NCBI GenBank assembly: GCA_019359325.1
Contig: JAHHHN010000009.1
Span: 186,001-250,000, forward strand
Direction of reading: 5' to 3'
Source: Mojavia pulchra JT2-VF2
GTDB lineage: Bacteria > Cyanobacteriota > Cyanobacteriia > Cyanobacteriales > Nostocaceae
Length of the DNA stretch: 64,000 nucleotides
Shown: positions 54,608 to 63,778 of the stretch, one piece after another
Numbering within the stretch: position 1 is the stretch's first letter
Layout of the letters: each line of letters begins with the position of its first letter
Program-made: the position numbers and the translations under genes
Notes under the pieces: model-generated
Database searches by the model: none
What the model was told of the DNA's origin: nothing
The model's input: only the letters and a program-made list of their open reading frames with translations

Positions 54608-56660
54608 CTTTTACAGCCTTTTTGTGACAACAAGGCAGATAACCGATTTGCGAAACATTCATCAAGAACTTTTTAAAAAGCAAAGCTTTAGGATAAGATA
54701 ACTCCCTGGTAGGAGGCATGTAATAGGATTTATCTCTGTTGATAGGATCGCACATCTGCCAGGATAGTAAAGAGAAAGATTCTACTCTGGCTTTGTTGCC
54801 AAGACTAAAGATTTCGCGATTCATAAAAGGATAGAGCAGTTCATAAAATTGCAGAACATGCTCGTACATTAACTTAAAGTCTACGTCAGACTGTGGAACA
54901 TCTATTAAATGCCAGTCATGAGGTAGCACTTTGATATGTATAACATTCGCCTTGTTCCAAAAATTCAGTTGGTTACTGTCATCATAAACCTCAAAAGGAT
55001 CATGCTCCAACAAGGTCTGAATAAATTGATTTTCGCTTTCTCCAACTGCAAAAATAATTCGCCCTCCGCCACTTTTCAGCCCTCGAAATGTGATTGTCGC
55101 CCTACCTTTTTCATTAGTACTAAACTCTAACTCTGTCTGAAAATGACTGCTGTTTTCTACATACTTACATTTGACAAGGCATAGTTTGTGTTCTTTACTA
55201 TCCGGTAAATTCTCCTGTTTAAATTCTTCAACTTTAAAGGGAAAATTAGCCGGATTATAAACTTGGTGTAAATGGATATTATTGACGGTGTGCGGCATCC
55301 CTCTGATAAAACTTCGGATTTCGATGCTCTCATCGAAAAATATTCCTTTTTCCTCAGAAGGAATTTCAAGGTAAATGTTGGCTCGATCTGCTTGAATGAT
55401 AATCTCTTTTTCTTGCAATATTGGGATAAAGTTTCCTTGGTTGTCTTGGATAGCGATAAACAAAGAACTTTGAAAAATTTGTTCCCAATGTTCGTCGCTA
55501 AGTTTAATTAAGTATTCAAAATCAAAAATCCCCGATGTCTGGTAATAAAAATGCTTTTGCAAATTTTTAACAGAGATAAAGGTTAAAGGATCTTCGATAC
55601 CTTGGCAAAAAAGGAATAAGTCGTGCGGACTATAGAACTCTCCATGCTCAGGAAGAGGCCCACTTGAGTGTGATGGTGGCCTTCCATCAATAGGAAGTGC
55701 GATTGGCATGTTTAAGCTCAAGTGTCCTTGGAAAAGTTCAACCGAAAGAGTACCCCAACCTTCCACAAGGTTCTGACTGGCTACATCCTGTAATGGGTGA
55801 AGCACCCTTCCTGCCGGATAAGTAGCCATTTCTCGCTCCCCATACCATATCCCTACAGTACCGACTAAACTGTACCAAGTTGGTGTATTGGGTTGAATTG
55901 GTTCACTAGCATTGAACAAACAGTATTGGACAACAATGCCTTTCGCCGCCTCATGTTTTAGAGTTTCTTGAAAAGCTACTAATGCATCAGAATCTAACTC
56001 ATCACTATTTAAATAGAAATGCTCTTGGTCTTTTTCCAGCACGAACTGATAGACCGCAGCCTTGTTAATCTCTTCATCATTCCAGTGTTGAGGAAAATTG
56101 ATGATGTGATTATTTTTATGCCACCGGGCGTGGTGAACTTTCTGGACACCACCATTGATTAAGTGATTAGAACTGATAGAAGCTTCTCGGCCTAAGGTAA
56201 AATGCCCTGCATAAATCTGTCTAGTCCACTGGGAGGCAGAATCTAGTTCTACTACTTTTGGTTGGTTAAAGGTGGTAGCTAGATACTCATTGTAGTGTCC
56301 CCATAAATCAACCGCTCTACCAACCAAAGGGTCATCAGTGTTTATGACTCCAAATCTGGTTTGTGTGCTTACCACTTTGGCATTCCACGAAACCCTGCTA
56401 TTCCCTTCTAAATCACGACCAGCAGCTTCGCTAAATATGCCTTCTGGGTCTTCTTGACCTTCACGGTTGTATTTTATTCCCAGATGAGAGTAGTACTCGT
56501 AAAAAGCTTCTGGAGCTACAGAGGAGTCAACTCGTTTCTGACCCATGTAGATTTCGTTAGTTGTTAAGTCAATATTTCCAGCCTTATTCTGGTTTCCGGT
56601 AGGCTCGTGAAAACGACACCACCCTGAAAAATGAATTCTCGGAAAATTTAAAATACTCAT
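54600..56660 (-). CDS. vioB: VioB/RebD/StaD-type synthase, N-terminal part
   Basis: 686 residues from ATG 56660 (MSILNFPRIHFSGWCRFHEP), preceded by GAGGG. The opening matches the start of VioB/RebD/StaD (MSILDFPRIHFRGW type). Further marks: FSEAAGRDLEGNSRVSWNAK, GRAVDLWGHYNEYLATTFNQ, QIYAGHFTLG, and near the end WQMCDPINRDKSYYMPPTRE. The frame ends in VKDD and TGA at 54600-54602. The downstream gene's ATG (54607) starts in a different frame, giving an 8-bp overlap. The enzyme oxidatively couples two indole-3-pyruvate imines. Either a natural split with coupled translation or a frameshift in a fused gene fits. Confidence 0.92.
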   Translation of the reverse strand: MSILNFPRIHFSGWCRFHEPTGNQNKAGNIDLTTNEIYMGQKRVDSSVAPEAFYEYYSHLGIKYNREGQEDPEGIFSEAAGRDLEGNSRVSWNAKVVSTQTRFGVINTDDPLVGRAVDLWGHYNEYLATTFNQPKVVELDSASQWTRQIYAGHFTLGREASISSNHLINGGVQKVHHARWHKNNHIINFPQHWNDEEINKAAVYQFVLEKDQEHFYLNSDELDSDALVAFQETLKHEAAKGIVVQYCLFNASEPIQPNTPTWYSLVGTVGIWYGEREMATYPAGRVLHPLQDVASQNLVEGWGTLSVELFQGHLSLNMPIALPIDGRPPSHSSGPLPEHGEFYSPHDLFLFCQGIEDPLTFISVKNLQKHFYYQTSGIFDFEYLIKLSDEHWEQIFQSSLFIAIQDNQGNFIPILQEKEIIIQADRANIYLEIPSEEKGIFFDESIEIRSFIRGMPHTVNNIHLHQVYNPANFPFKVEEFKQENLPDSKEHKLCLVKCKYVENSSHFQTELEFSTNEKGRATITFRGLKSGGGRIIFAVGESENQFIQTLLEHDPFEVYDDSNQLNFWNKANVIHIKVLPHDWHLIDVPQSDVDFKLMYEHVLQFYELLYPFMNREIFSLGNKARVESFSLLSWQMCDPINRDKSYYMPPTRELSYPKALLFKKFLMNVSQIGYLPCCHKKAVKDD

Positions 56661-56673
56661 GAGGAAAATTCCC

Positions 56674-57261
56674 TCAATACTTAAAAACTTTTTGGTCAAT
56701 TTGCTCAGTTGAAGGATTGGGTAAATCACGAATTAGCATTTGCCCGTTCTTGAACTGTTGCATCCTCACCAATTCATTGCTGCCTTTCTTCAGATAGAAG
56801 CGATGCATATTAAAGGAATTGTCCCGATCAAATTCCCAGCAATCGACTTCTATTCCTAATATCTGTTCAGTTCCTTTGAAGGTGGCTTTTCCAGTAATCA
56901 AAATGTCCCTTGGAACAATTGAGTTGTTAGCCTTAACTTCCTGAGCTTCAAGTTCAGCAACGTCATAGCTAAATGCTTCAGTTACGTCATCCTCTTGTTT
57001 AATGTGATAAGGAAGCTTGTAAACAAGGCTCTTGCCCTGACCGTAAAAAGTGACTTCTGACATCCATAACTGATAGCCCGTCTTTTCAACATCCCAAGGA
57101 TTAAAAATACCGTCTATTCTATAGACTTCCGATTCGTAGTCGAACCAGACAGACCCTGAAGAAATAAAATTTCCTTGTTTCATCGGTGACCAGTAAGTGA
57201 TGTACGCTGAACTCCATTGAACTGGTAACAAAGGTGGCTGAAAGTTATGATTTTTATTCAT
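56674..57261 (-). CDS. vioE: VioE homologue (violacein-type 1,2-indole-shift enzyme)
   Basis: 195 residues from ATG 57261, with AAGGAG 9 bases upstream. The N-terminus QPPLLPVQWSSAYITYWSPM is close to that of Chromobacterium VioE (PPLLPARWSSAYVSYWSPM). Then WFDYESEVYRIDGIFNPW, GYQLWMSEV and IRDLPNPS. Family residues known to matter (Tyr17, Asn51, Glu66, Arg172 in C. violaceum) are all conserved here; Ser19 is replaced by Thr. VioE diverts the VioB dimer to protodeoxyviolaceinic acid. Its presence, rare outside violacein clusters, argues for a violacein-type skeleton. One base separates it from the upstream methyltransferase stop. Confidence 0.95.
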   Translation of the reverse strand: MNKNHNFQPPLLPVQWSSAYITYWSPMKQGNFISSGSVWFDYESEVYRIDGIFNPWDVEKTGYQLWMSEVTFYGQGKSLVYKLPYHIKQEDDVTEAFSYDVAELEAQEVKANNSIVPRDILITGKATFKGTEQILGIEVDCWEFDRDNSFNMHRFYLKKGSNELVRMQQFKNGQMLIRDLPNPSTEQIDQKVFKY

Positions 57262-57262
57262 A

Positions 57263-58117
57263 TCACTTAACTCCTTTGACAACAATATTTTTTGCTGGTA
57301 TGGACACAAAATAACCATCGTAGTATTTTGCTACATTCCGATGAATTTCTTCATGAATTTGATTAGCTGTTTCCTCTGGAATATTGGCGAAGATTGAATC
57401 CATCTGAGGAGACATACTCCTGATAAAATTCCAGAAAGTCACAGGTGTACCTTGCCAACGCCAGTGGATTTCGGCGTAGTCCCACTGAAGATTTAAGAAA
57501 CCTACACTTTTAAGTAATCGGGCAAAGTCTAAAGCAGTAATCAAATTAAAATCTGTTGAAGCTTTGTCTACATTTTTTGTTGCTGTGTGCTTTGTCAATA
57601 CATCTAGGTAAACATTTTTGATTTCGCCATGTGCTTCTTCACCCCAATCAACAACGACAATCTCGCCACCTTTTTTTAATACTCTATAGGCTTCCTGGAG
57701 TTGTCTAATCTTTAAATCATTAGTCAAATATTGCATCCCAAAACGACAGCAGGCAGCATCAAAACTTTCATTTTTAAAGGGCAAATCTAGAGAATTACCT
57801 AGCTTTACTGATATGTTTTTGAGATTTTTGCTGGTAGCGCGCTTTTCTAGTTCTTCAATAAATCGGGAAACGAAGTCAAGACCTACTATCTCACCCTTTT
57901 CACCTACTAATGTTGTTAATGATAAAGTGGGATCACCTGGGCCACAGCCAATATCTAGAACTTTTTTTGCTTCCAAATCAGAAAAAGTAGAAATGATGAG
58001 GTCTGTTGACTCTTTTGTCCAAGCGTCTACCAAATCGATATTTTCGCAAAGTGACGGGGCTAGTTCCACCCATCTGTCGTACAAGCGTTGAACTGCTGGA
58101 ATTTCTGTGCTAACCAT
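57263..58117 (-). CDS. SAM-dependent methyltransferase (UbiE/COQ5-like)
   Basis: 284 residues from ATG 58117 with GGAG 9 bases upstream; the longer frame to 58186 adds an unlikely leader. Motif I VLDIGCGPGDPTLSL, then VGLDFVSRFIEEL, the acidic NESFDAACCRFGMQYLTND and EAYRVLKKGGEIVVVDWGEE. A class I methyltransferase of the UbiE type; these make C-, N- or O-methylations on small molecules. Sits between vioA and vioE on the same strand with a one-base gap to vioE, so it very probably acts on the early or late bisindole product. Confidence 0.9.
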   Translation of the reverse strand: MVSTEIPAVQRLYDRWVELAPSLCENIDLVDAWTKESTDLIISTFSDLEAKKVLDIGCGPGDPTLSLTTLVGEKGEIVGLDFVSRFIEELEKRATSKNLKNISVKLGNSLDLPFKNESFDAACCRFGMQYLTNDLKIRQLQEAYRVLKKGGEIVVVDWGEEAHGEIKNVYLDVLTKHTATKNVDKASTDFNLITALDFARLLKSVGFLNLQWDYAEIHWRWQGTPVTFWNFIRSMSPQMDSIFANIPEETANQIHEEIHRNVAKYYDGYFVSIPAKNIVVKGVK

Positions 58118-58178
58118 AATCTTCAACTCCTGAAATATTAGTATCAAATTTAGTTGTTTTTGTAAGAAACAGTCAGGT

Positions 58179-59696
58179 TTACACAACTGAAGGTTCTAAC
58201 AATATTGTTCTAGTCTGAAGTTGAACAATTTCTTCTACCTGGCTCAGGGCAGATGTAATTGCCCCTTCTATCCAGGCGTTATCCATCGAACAATGTTCGC
58301 CTGCAAAATACAGCTTTTTTTCCGGTTTGGTGACGGCTTCAACATTGTATTTCGATCTACCAAGCCACATCACACCACTACATCCACGAGTCCATTTGTG
58401 CTTTTCCCATGAAATAACAGCAACATCTTGAACCATATCTTCAGTTTCAATCTCTGGATGAAATCTGCTGACGCTTCTTTTAATCAGATTGATCTGTTCA
58501 TGATGACTAAGTTCGGCAAGATATGTGGAATCTTCACCAATTACGTAACTAGCAAGTAAAACACCAGGATTTTCTTGCTTAAAAGAGGAATTATCTTGGG
58601 ATGCAAGAGGATAATATAATTGGCGAATTACCCGATCGCTTACGGAAGCTCCTTCTTTAATTTGATATTTGTCTTTTTCCCAGAATCTGTCTTTGCAATA
58701 GAACAGTACTTTAGTAGCACCAACATAAGTGAGGTTGTGAATGACATCTAGCTTTTCCTTTGAAAAGCCATCTAACTTAATTTCTCTCAAAACGCTAAAT
58801 GGTATGGTGCATAATACAGTATCGCTGTATAATTGCTCATTGCCATTAATAGTAATTTTGACCTTATTGTCCTCAAGGCTGATCCCCGTAACCTCTGCAT
58901 TCAATCTGATGTCATCTTTTAAATGATTAGCGATCGCATCAGGAAGCTGGTTCATACCCCCGGCAAGTTGATAAAGGTCGCTAGAGGATTCGAGGATAAT
59001 ATGCCGCATATAAGTTCTTAGCACATCTTCACATCTACCTCTCAATTTGGAGAGCAGCGGCAATACATTGTTAGGGGAAAATTCCTCATCATTCAGTTCA
59101 ATAGAACAGCGCTCAAGTGAATAATCTAATTCATCTAATAAATAGTTATGCAAATCTGTTTCAAACAGTTCGCGTATCTCTTTAGGAGACATAGCATCCA
59201 CTATTGTTTTGAGTGCAGATGCAAACCGTTCGGTATATTTGGATTTGAACTTTCTGTTTTTAGAAAATTCATAGCTGGGATAAATCTCGTTGATAACATC
59301 TTTTAATCGACATACTTTTCCCTTTATATCAAGGAAGCATTCATTATTCTTAAAAATAGTTACAAACTTCTTCAACTGAGACTGTAACCCCATTTCATTG
59401 ATATAGTAATGAGTGAATTCGTGATTGAAAGGAAGGCGCATAGCACCAAGCTCTCCATATGCCGTTATATTTTCATCATCAAATCTATAAGTCCATATTC
59501 TTCCTCCAATTCGGTTGCTTGCTTCTAATATTTTGACTTCGTAGTTAAGCTTTTTTAGTTCATAAGCAGCAACCAGACCGGAAATTCCTGCACCTAAAAT
59601 AGTTATTGATTTAGGTAAACTGTTTGGGTTGAGAGAATTTATTTTTGAAAAATATCCTCTGACCTTTTTAAAATCTCTGTTTAAAACCTTTTCCAT
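58179..59696 (-). CDS. vioA: FAD-dependent L-amino-acid oxidase, VioA/RebO-type
   Basis: 505 residues. The FAD-binding fold is seen in ITILGAGISGLVAAYELKKL and EASNRIGGRIWTYRF (GGRxxT motif). The substrate-domain middle ELGAMRLPFNHEFTHYYIN and the C-terminal FAD contact YFAGEHCSMDNAWIEGAITS complete a flavin monoamine oxidase. In vio and reb pathways it oxidises L-tryptophan to the indole-3-pyruvate imine that VioB/RebD uses. The first gene of the minus-strand run, with GAGG about 6 bases before ATG; an IS5 fragment starts 51 bp upstream. Confidence 0.9.
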   Translation of the reverse strand: MEKVLNRDFKKVRGYFSKINSLNPNSLPKSITILGAGISGLVAAYELKKLNYEVKILEASNRIGGRIWTYRFDDENITAYGELGAMRLPFNHEFTHYYINEMGLQSQLKKFVTIFKNNECFLDIKGKVCRLKDVINEIYPSYEFSKNRKFKSKYTERFASALKTIVDAMSPKEIRELFETDLHNYLLDELDYSLERCSIELNDEEFSPNNVLPLLSKLRGRCEDVLRTYMRHIILESSSDLYQLAGGMNQLPDAIANHLKDDIRLNAEVTGISLEDNKVKITINGNEQLYSDTVLCTIPFSVLREIKLDGFSKEKLDVIHNLTYVGATKVLFYCKDRFWEKDKYQIKEGASVSDRVIRQLYYPLASQDNSSFKQENPGVLLASYVIGEDSTYLAELSHHEQINLIKRSVSRFHPEIETEDMVQDVAVISWEKHKWTRGCSGVMWLGRSKYNVEAVTKPEKKLYFAGEHCSMDNAWIEGAITSALSQVEEIVQLQTRTILLEPSVV

Positions 59697-59747
59697 AGTG
59701 CCTCTGGTTGAAGTTGATAAATTGAAGTCATTAATTCTCTTTTTTCA

Positions 59748-60032
59748 TTAAAGTATTTTGTTTTTTCTTCTCTTAAGAGCTTGATTCATATTTTTCCATA
59801 CTCCAGAGCGACGCCAAGTCCGGAAGTAATGATAAACTGTTGGCCAAGGAGGCAAGTCATGAGGAAGCAACCTCCAAGAACAACCACTGTTCTGGATATA
59901 TAAGATAGCGTTGATAATCTCACGCATATCCACAGTCCGAGGCCGTCCACCTGTTTTGATCGGTGGAATTAAGGATTGAAGTAGTTCCCACTCTGCATCT
60001 GTAATATCGGTTGAATATGCTTTTCGACTCAT
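59748..60032 (-). pseudogene. IS5-family transposase, N-terminal fragment
   Basis: 94 codons from ATG 60032 (MSRKAYSTDITDAEWELLQS) covering the DUF4096-type N-terminal region with LIPPIKTGGRPRTVDMREII and WRLLPHDLPPWPTVYHYF, then a basic tail and stop. Catalytic DDE residues lie further along and are missing. The fragment ends 51 bp before vioA and points in the same direction. A C-terminal fragment of the same family occurs in the opposite orientation at about 60620-60840. Confidence 0.88.
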
Positions 60033-60056
60033 AGGGTCAAAGTTGGAGAAAATCAA

Positions 60057-61902
60057 CTTCTCATTACCCTAAAAAAAACTTTATATGTACTTAATGAAAG
60101 TAGTCTTAGCTTATTCCCACTCAATATGATAAATGTGACTTCTTTGGTCTAGTAGGCTCATTCTGATACCACGAACACAATTAATTTTTTCATTTGCTTG
60201 CTTCTTTAATACAAACTACTGATAAAAAGCTCGCTGCGTTTCTTCGTTTAGCTTGCCAGTTCCAAATCGTCTTGACCAGTAAAAATCAAGTTGTTGACCA
60301 TGAACTTAGGCAAGATCGGGTTTTTTGTTTATGTTTAAAGGCAAACCATACTTGTCTAAATTCAGTGCTGATAAAGCGAGGTTCTAAAAAAGGTTCACGG
60401 AAAAAAGGGAGCCAGTGCGTTCGGTCGCCAGACTTGTAGACACCCGTAGGGTGGTGAGACAGCGCTCTTAGTAGGGTTTCCAACGCCAGTCGCTCATGGG
60501 GGAATGGAGTTGATAGCGACAGGCCTTAGTTAATAGTTTAGGACTGTTGCTCAAAGTTGTAGTTAGTAAAGAAAATGCCCCAGAAAGGGTTCTTGCTGCT
60601 TATGCAAGTCATGGTTAATAATTCAAGCTCGGTAGAAGTGATGCGTCGTGTTAGTTTTGAGTTTGAGGTTTTACCTAAGCGTTGGGTAGTAGAACGAACT
60701 TTTGGCTGGTTTAACCAATATCGTCATTTGAGCAAAGATTATGAGCATCTGACCGCAAATGAGTGAGGTTGCCATATATGCAGTTATGACTCCTATTATG
60801 CTACTTATGCTACGCCGCCTAGCTGTCTAAAGATTTACTTGATCAATGGTCTCTAAGGAAACTCTATAACTCCCTGGTCAATTTCTTGTTCTTAACTTGA
60901 TTAAAGTTTTAAATATTGTTGAATTTCTGTATGTAAAGTAAATTTAAGAGGACGTTTCATATTGAATTTATATATGTAAGTTAGTAATGAAAGATGCAAT
61001 GTTAAACTAGAAAAAGCTTTCTAGCTCAGACAAATAGAGTAATACAACTCGAATGAGTTTCAATAAGCCAGAATCAAAAGATCATGCTGTAGCTAGCCAA
61101 TGGGACTTTTGGAGACCATTATGAGTTATAGACTTACAATAGTTCAGCACTACATATCATCATCTGAGGATATTGAAAAAATATGAAGTTGTGTCGTGTC
61201 TGATAATTAAATATTATCTTGGTTTTATCTCAGACGGTATCAGATTGAATCTGCTGCCTAGGAGTTACTTCAAGATAGTGAGGAATGCGTTACAACACAA
61301 TTAGAATGATGATCGCGGCCGAGGCAAGACTGAGGATAAGTATCTGATAGCTTCGTTCAGGTATTTCCTAAATTGTTCAATTTTCTGCATATATGTGGGG
61401 TGCTATCGAACAGCACTAAGATTAAGGGCAAATCTTTAGCCCTGTTAAGGTGATTGCAACTATCTCCGAAGTCTTGGCTTTTAGAAAAATGAAAGCGATC
61501 GCTTTCATGCTCACCATGTTCGGTTATTTAATTGTCAACAAACATCAATGCTTGAGAATTAAATCCCTAAAATGATGAAAATTCGTCAGTTTACACCATT
61601 TCACGAAATGCCTGATACAAATGACTGCTTTTTAATTTTTTCCCCCTGCTCCCTGCCCCCTGCCCCCTATTTGTATCAATCTTAAAGTGAAACAGTATTA
61701 CACCTTTACATGGTTAAGAAATTGCCTTTAGCTAAAAGGTTTTTGGGTGTGGGGTTTAGTGAGCCACAGGTTTGTTAATGTCCGTGCTTAGTTTTATTTT
61801 GCTTTCTTGTTTCCTACACCCAAGGGTTTGATTCTAACTTCGTGCTATTCAGCTACTACCTTTACTGAAGAGTTGCTAAATAAGTAGGGCTAAGTTTCTA
61901 CT
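60057..61902. other. Mobile-element graveyard and AT-rich spacer
   Basis: About 1.85 kb. Holds an IS5-type C-terminal transposase remnant, repeat copy 3 (60473-60493, AGGGTTTCCAACGCCAGTCGC), AT-rich sequence, and a pyrimidine-rich CCCCCTGCTCCCTGCCCCCT run at 61642-61670 like the one near 10881-10911. I saw no intact gene. The last 200 bp upstream of 61903 presumably holds the promoter of the ThDP-enzyme gene. Confidence 0.6.
60620..60840 (+). pseudogene. IS5-family transposase, C-terminal fragment, frameshifted
   Basis: Translates as [20 protein letters not shown] then [13 protein letters not shown], the C-terminal catalytic-Glu segment of IS5-type transposases, and stops early at 60763-60765. 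One frame over it continues as [20 protein letters not shown] and stops near 60830, as intact family members do. So it is a one-base frameshift on an already truncated piece. Confidence 0.8.
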
Positions 61903-63765
61903 ATGAACGCTAAACGTCAGAATCTAGTCACAAATAAGGCTAAACAGATGGACTCACTTAAACAGGCATCCCGATCTCGAATGCTGTCATCATCCTTGTC
62001 ATTATCCTTGTCATTTTGGCTGAATTTACCTTTTCTTGATGTCCAGCAGGACAGTGAGTCGAACATCCCTCTCCCTAACAGGCAGAGGGATGTTTGTTTT
62101 TCGGTAGCCGAGACAGTGGTTAAGATGCTGGAAGAGATGGGAGTCACAGATGCGTTTGGTGTTTCAGGAGGTGCGATCGCCCCCCTCTGGGCCGCACTAC
62201 AGCATAGCCAAATCCGAGTGCTTCACTTTCGCCACGAAGTTGGAGCGGTTTTTGCAGCTGTCGAGTCGTACTTTATTAGTGGACGCCCGGTCGTAGTGTT
62301 TACTACAACTGGCCCAGGAATTACCAATGCTCTGACCGGGCTATTCGCCGCCCGGTGGGAGGGCGCTAAGGTAATTTTATTGTCTCCTTCGACCTCGACA
62401 TCGCAGCGTGGACACTGGGCTTTTCAAGAAACCAGCGCCTACACAATGTCCGACGCAGGTCTTTTTACCTCAGGAACACTGTTTCATTATGCGACTACCC
62501 TTGAATGCAGTGATGAACTTCCACAAATTTATCACAGACTGGCTTCAGGTCTAAAACGACCCGGAGGTTTTGTAGCCCATTTGAGTATTCCTACAGCTAT
62601 CCAGAATAGTTTGCTCAACAAAGCGTTGCCACAAGTCAGTTTCTGTCATGCTCCACTCAGTGCTAGTGAGGAAACGATTAAAGAATGTGCCAGATTGCTG
62701 TCTGAAGGTTCATTTGCAATCTGGGTCGGCTTCGGTGCGCGAGGTGCTGCACAAGAAATCCAGCAGCTTGCCGAGAGAACAGGGGCTGCGGTGATGTGTT
62801 CGTCGCGTGGCAAAGGTATTTTTCCAGAGGATCATCCTCAATTTGTAGGCGTTACAGGCTTTGCTGGACATAAATCTGTTCTGAAATATATGCAAGAACA
62901 GCCTCCATTGCACACGCTGGTATTAGGAACACGGCTAGGTGAATTTACCTCGTTTTGGAATCCTGTGATGATCCCCTCACGAGGCTTAGTGCATGTTGAC
63001 ATCGACCCGGAAGTACCGGGGACAGCATATCCATTAGCCGAGACGTTTGCCATCCAATCTGACGTGGCATTGTTTGTCAAGGCGCTGCTCTCATACTTTC
63101 CAGAGCGTCCTAGTCGGTCAACAGCCCCGCCATTACCAAAACCTGAGAACCATGTTATCAATCCACGGGATAGTGGTCTGGTAAGACCTGAGGTACTCAT
63201 GAATGCGATTCAACAGGTAATTGTCGAGGGAAGCGATGCAGTGGTGATGACTGAGGCTGGTAACTCATTTGCTTGGGGAAATCACATGCTGCGATTTACA
63301 AAACCCGGTCGTTACCGTGTCAGTCCTGGGTTTGGGGCTATGGGTCATGCTGTAACGGGCGTCGTAGGTGCCGCACTGGCACGGAATGGCAAGGCTGTTG
63401 CGATCGTTGGGGATGGCGCCATGCTCATGAATAGTGAAGTCAGCACAGCCGTGCAACATCAGATTGCCGCTGTTTGGATTGTACTTAACGACTCTCGCTA
63501 CAATATGTGCGATCAGGGAATGGCCATGCTAGGGTTCGAGGCTATAGACGCGAAGATTTCACAGACAAATTTCGTCAAGATTGCCCAGGGGATGGGAGCT
63601 GATGGCATCCGTGTTGAAAGGGAGTCTGACATTCAAGCAGCACTAGAGAAAGCACTTGTCTCCACAGGCCCATTCGTTGTTGATGTGATCATCGACCCTA
63701 CCCAGCCTGCGCCGATTGGGAGTCGTATTCATAACTTAATTTCTCAGGGAACTACGAATAATTAA
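61903..63765 (+). CDS. ThDP-dependent acetolactate-synthase-like enzyme, ScyA-like
   Basis: 620 residues, close to the length of the scytonemin enzyme ScyA. An N-terminal tail of about 65 residues with a repeated SLSLSLSF run precedes the fold. The catalytic Glu is in HFRHEVGAVFAAVESYF, and the C-terminal ThDP motif is GDGAMLMNSEVSTAVQHQ. In scytonemin synthesis a relative condenses indole-3-pyruvate with p-hydroxyphenylpyruvate into an acyloin. Substrate here is unknown. It is divergent from the cluster and followed 13 bp later by a KAS III-like start, suggesting a separate operon that could couple to the bisindole genes. Confidence 0.85.
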   Translation: MNAKRQNLVTNKAKQMDSLKQASRSRMLSSSLSLSLSFWLNLPFLDVQQDSESNIPLPNRQRDVCFSVAETVVKMLEEMGVTDAFGVSGGAIAPLWAALQHSQIRVLHFRHEVGAVFAAVESYFISGRPVVVFTTTGPGITNALTGLFAARWEGAKVILLSPSTSTSQRGHWAFQETSAYTMSDAGLFTSGTLFHYATTLECSDELPQIYHRLASGLKRPGGFVAHLSIPTAIQNSLLNKALPQVSFCHAPLSASEETIKECARLLSEGSFAIWVGFGARGAAQEIQQLAERTGAAVMCSSRGKGIFPEDHPQFVGVTGFAGHKSVLKYMQEQPPLHTLVLGTRLGEFTSFWNPVMIPSRGLVHVDIDPEVPGTAYPLAETFAIQSDVALFVKALLSYFPERPSRSTAPPLPKPENHVINPRDSGLVRPEVLMNAIQQVIVEGSDAVVMTEAGNSFAWGNHMLRFTKPGRYRVSPGFGAMGHAVTGVVGAALARNGKAVAIVGDGAMLMNSEVSTAVQHQIAAVWIVLNDSRYNMCDQGMAMLGFEAIDAKISQTNFVKIAQGMGADGIRVERESDIQAALEKALVSTGPFVVDVIIDPTQPAPIGSRIHNLISQGTTNN

Positions 63766-63778
63766 GAGGAAATTAGAG

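Noticed and set aside
53363-59696. Classical indolocarbazole (rebeccamycin/staurosporine) cluster
   Set aside because: No RebC/StaC flavin hydroxylase was recognised, and a VioE homologue is present, which argues for a violacein-type branch. An indolocarbazole product is not fully excluded.
60194-60483. Open frames on both strands between the IS5 fragments
   Set aside because: Composition is not protein-like, no start signal, and they cover repeat copy 3; treated as decayed DNA.
61642-61670. CCCTGCCCCC-rich run as a CRISPR-like or regulatory repeat
   Set aside because: It is a short low-complexity run common between cyanobacterial genes, with a similar one near 10881-10911; no spacers or repeat order.
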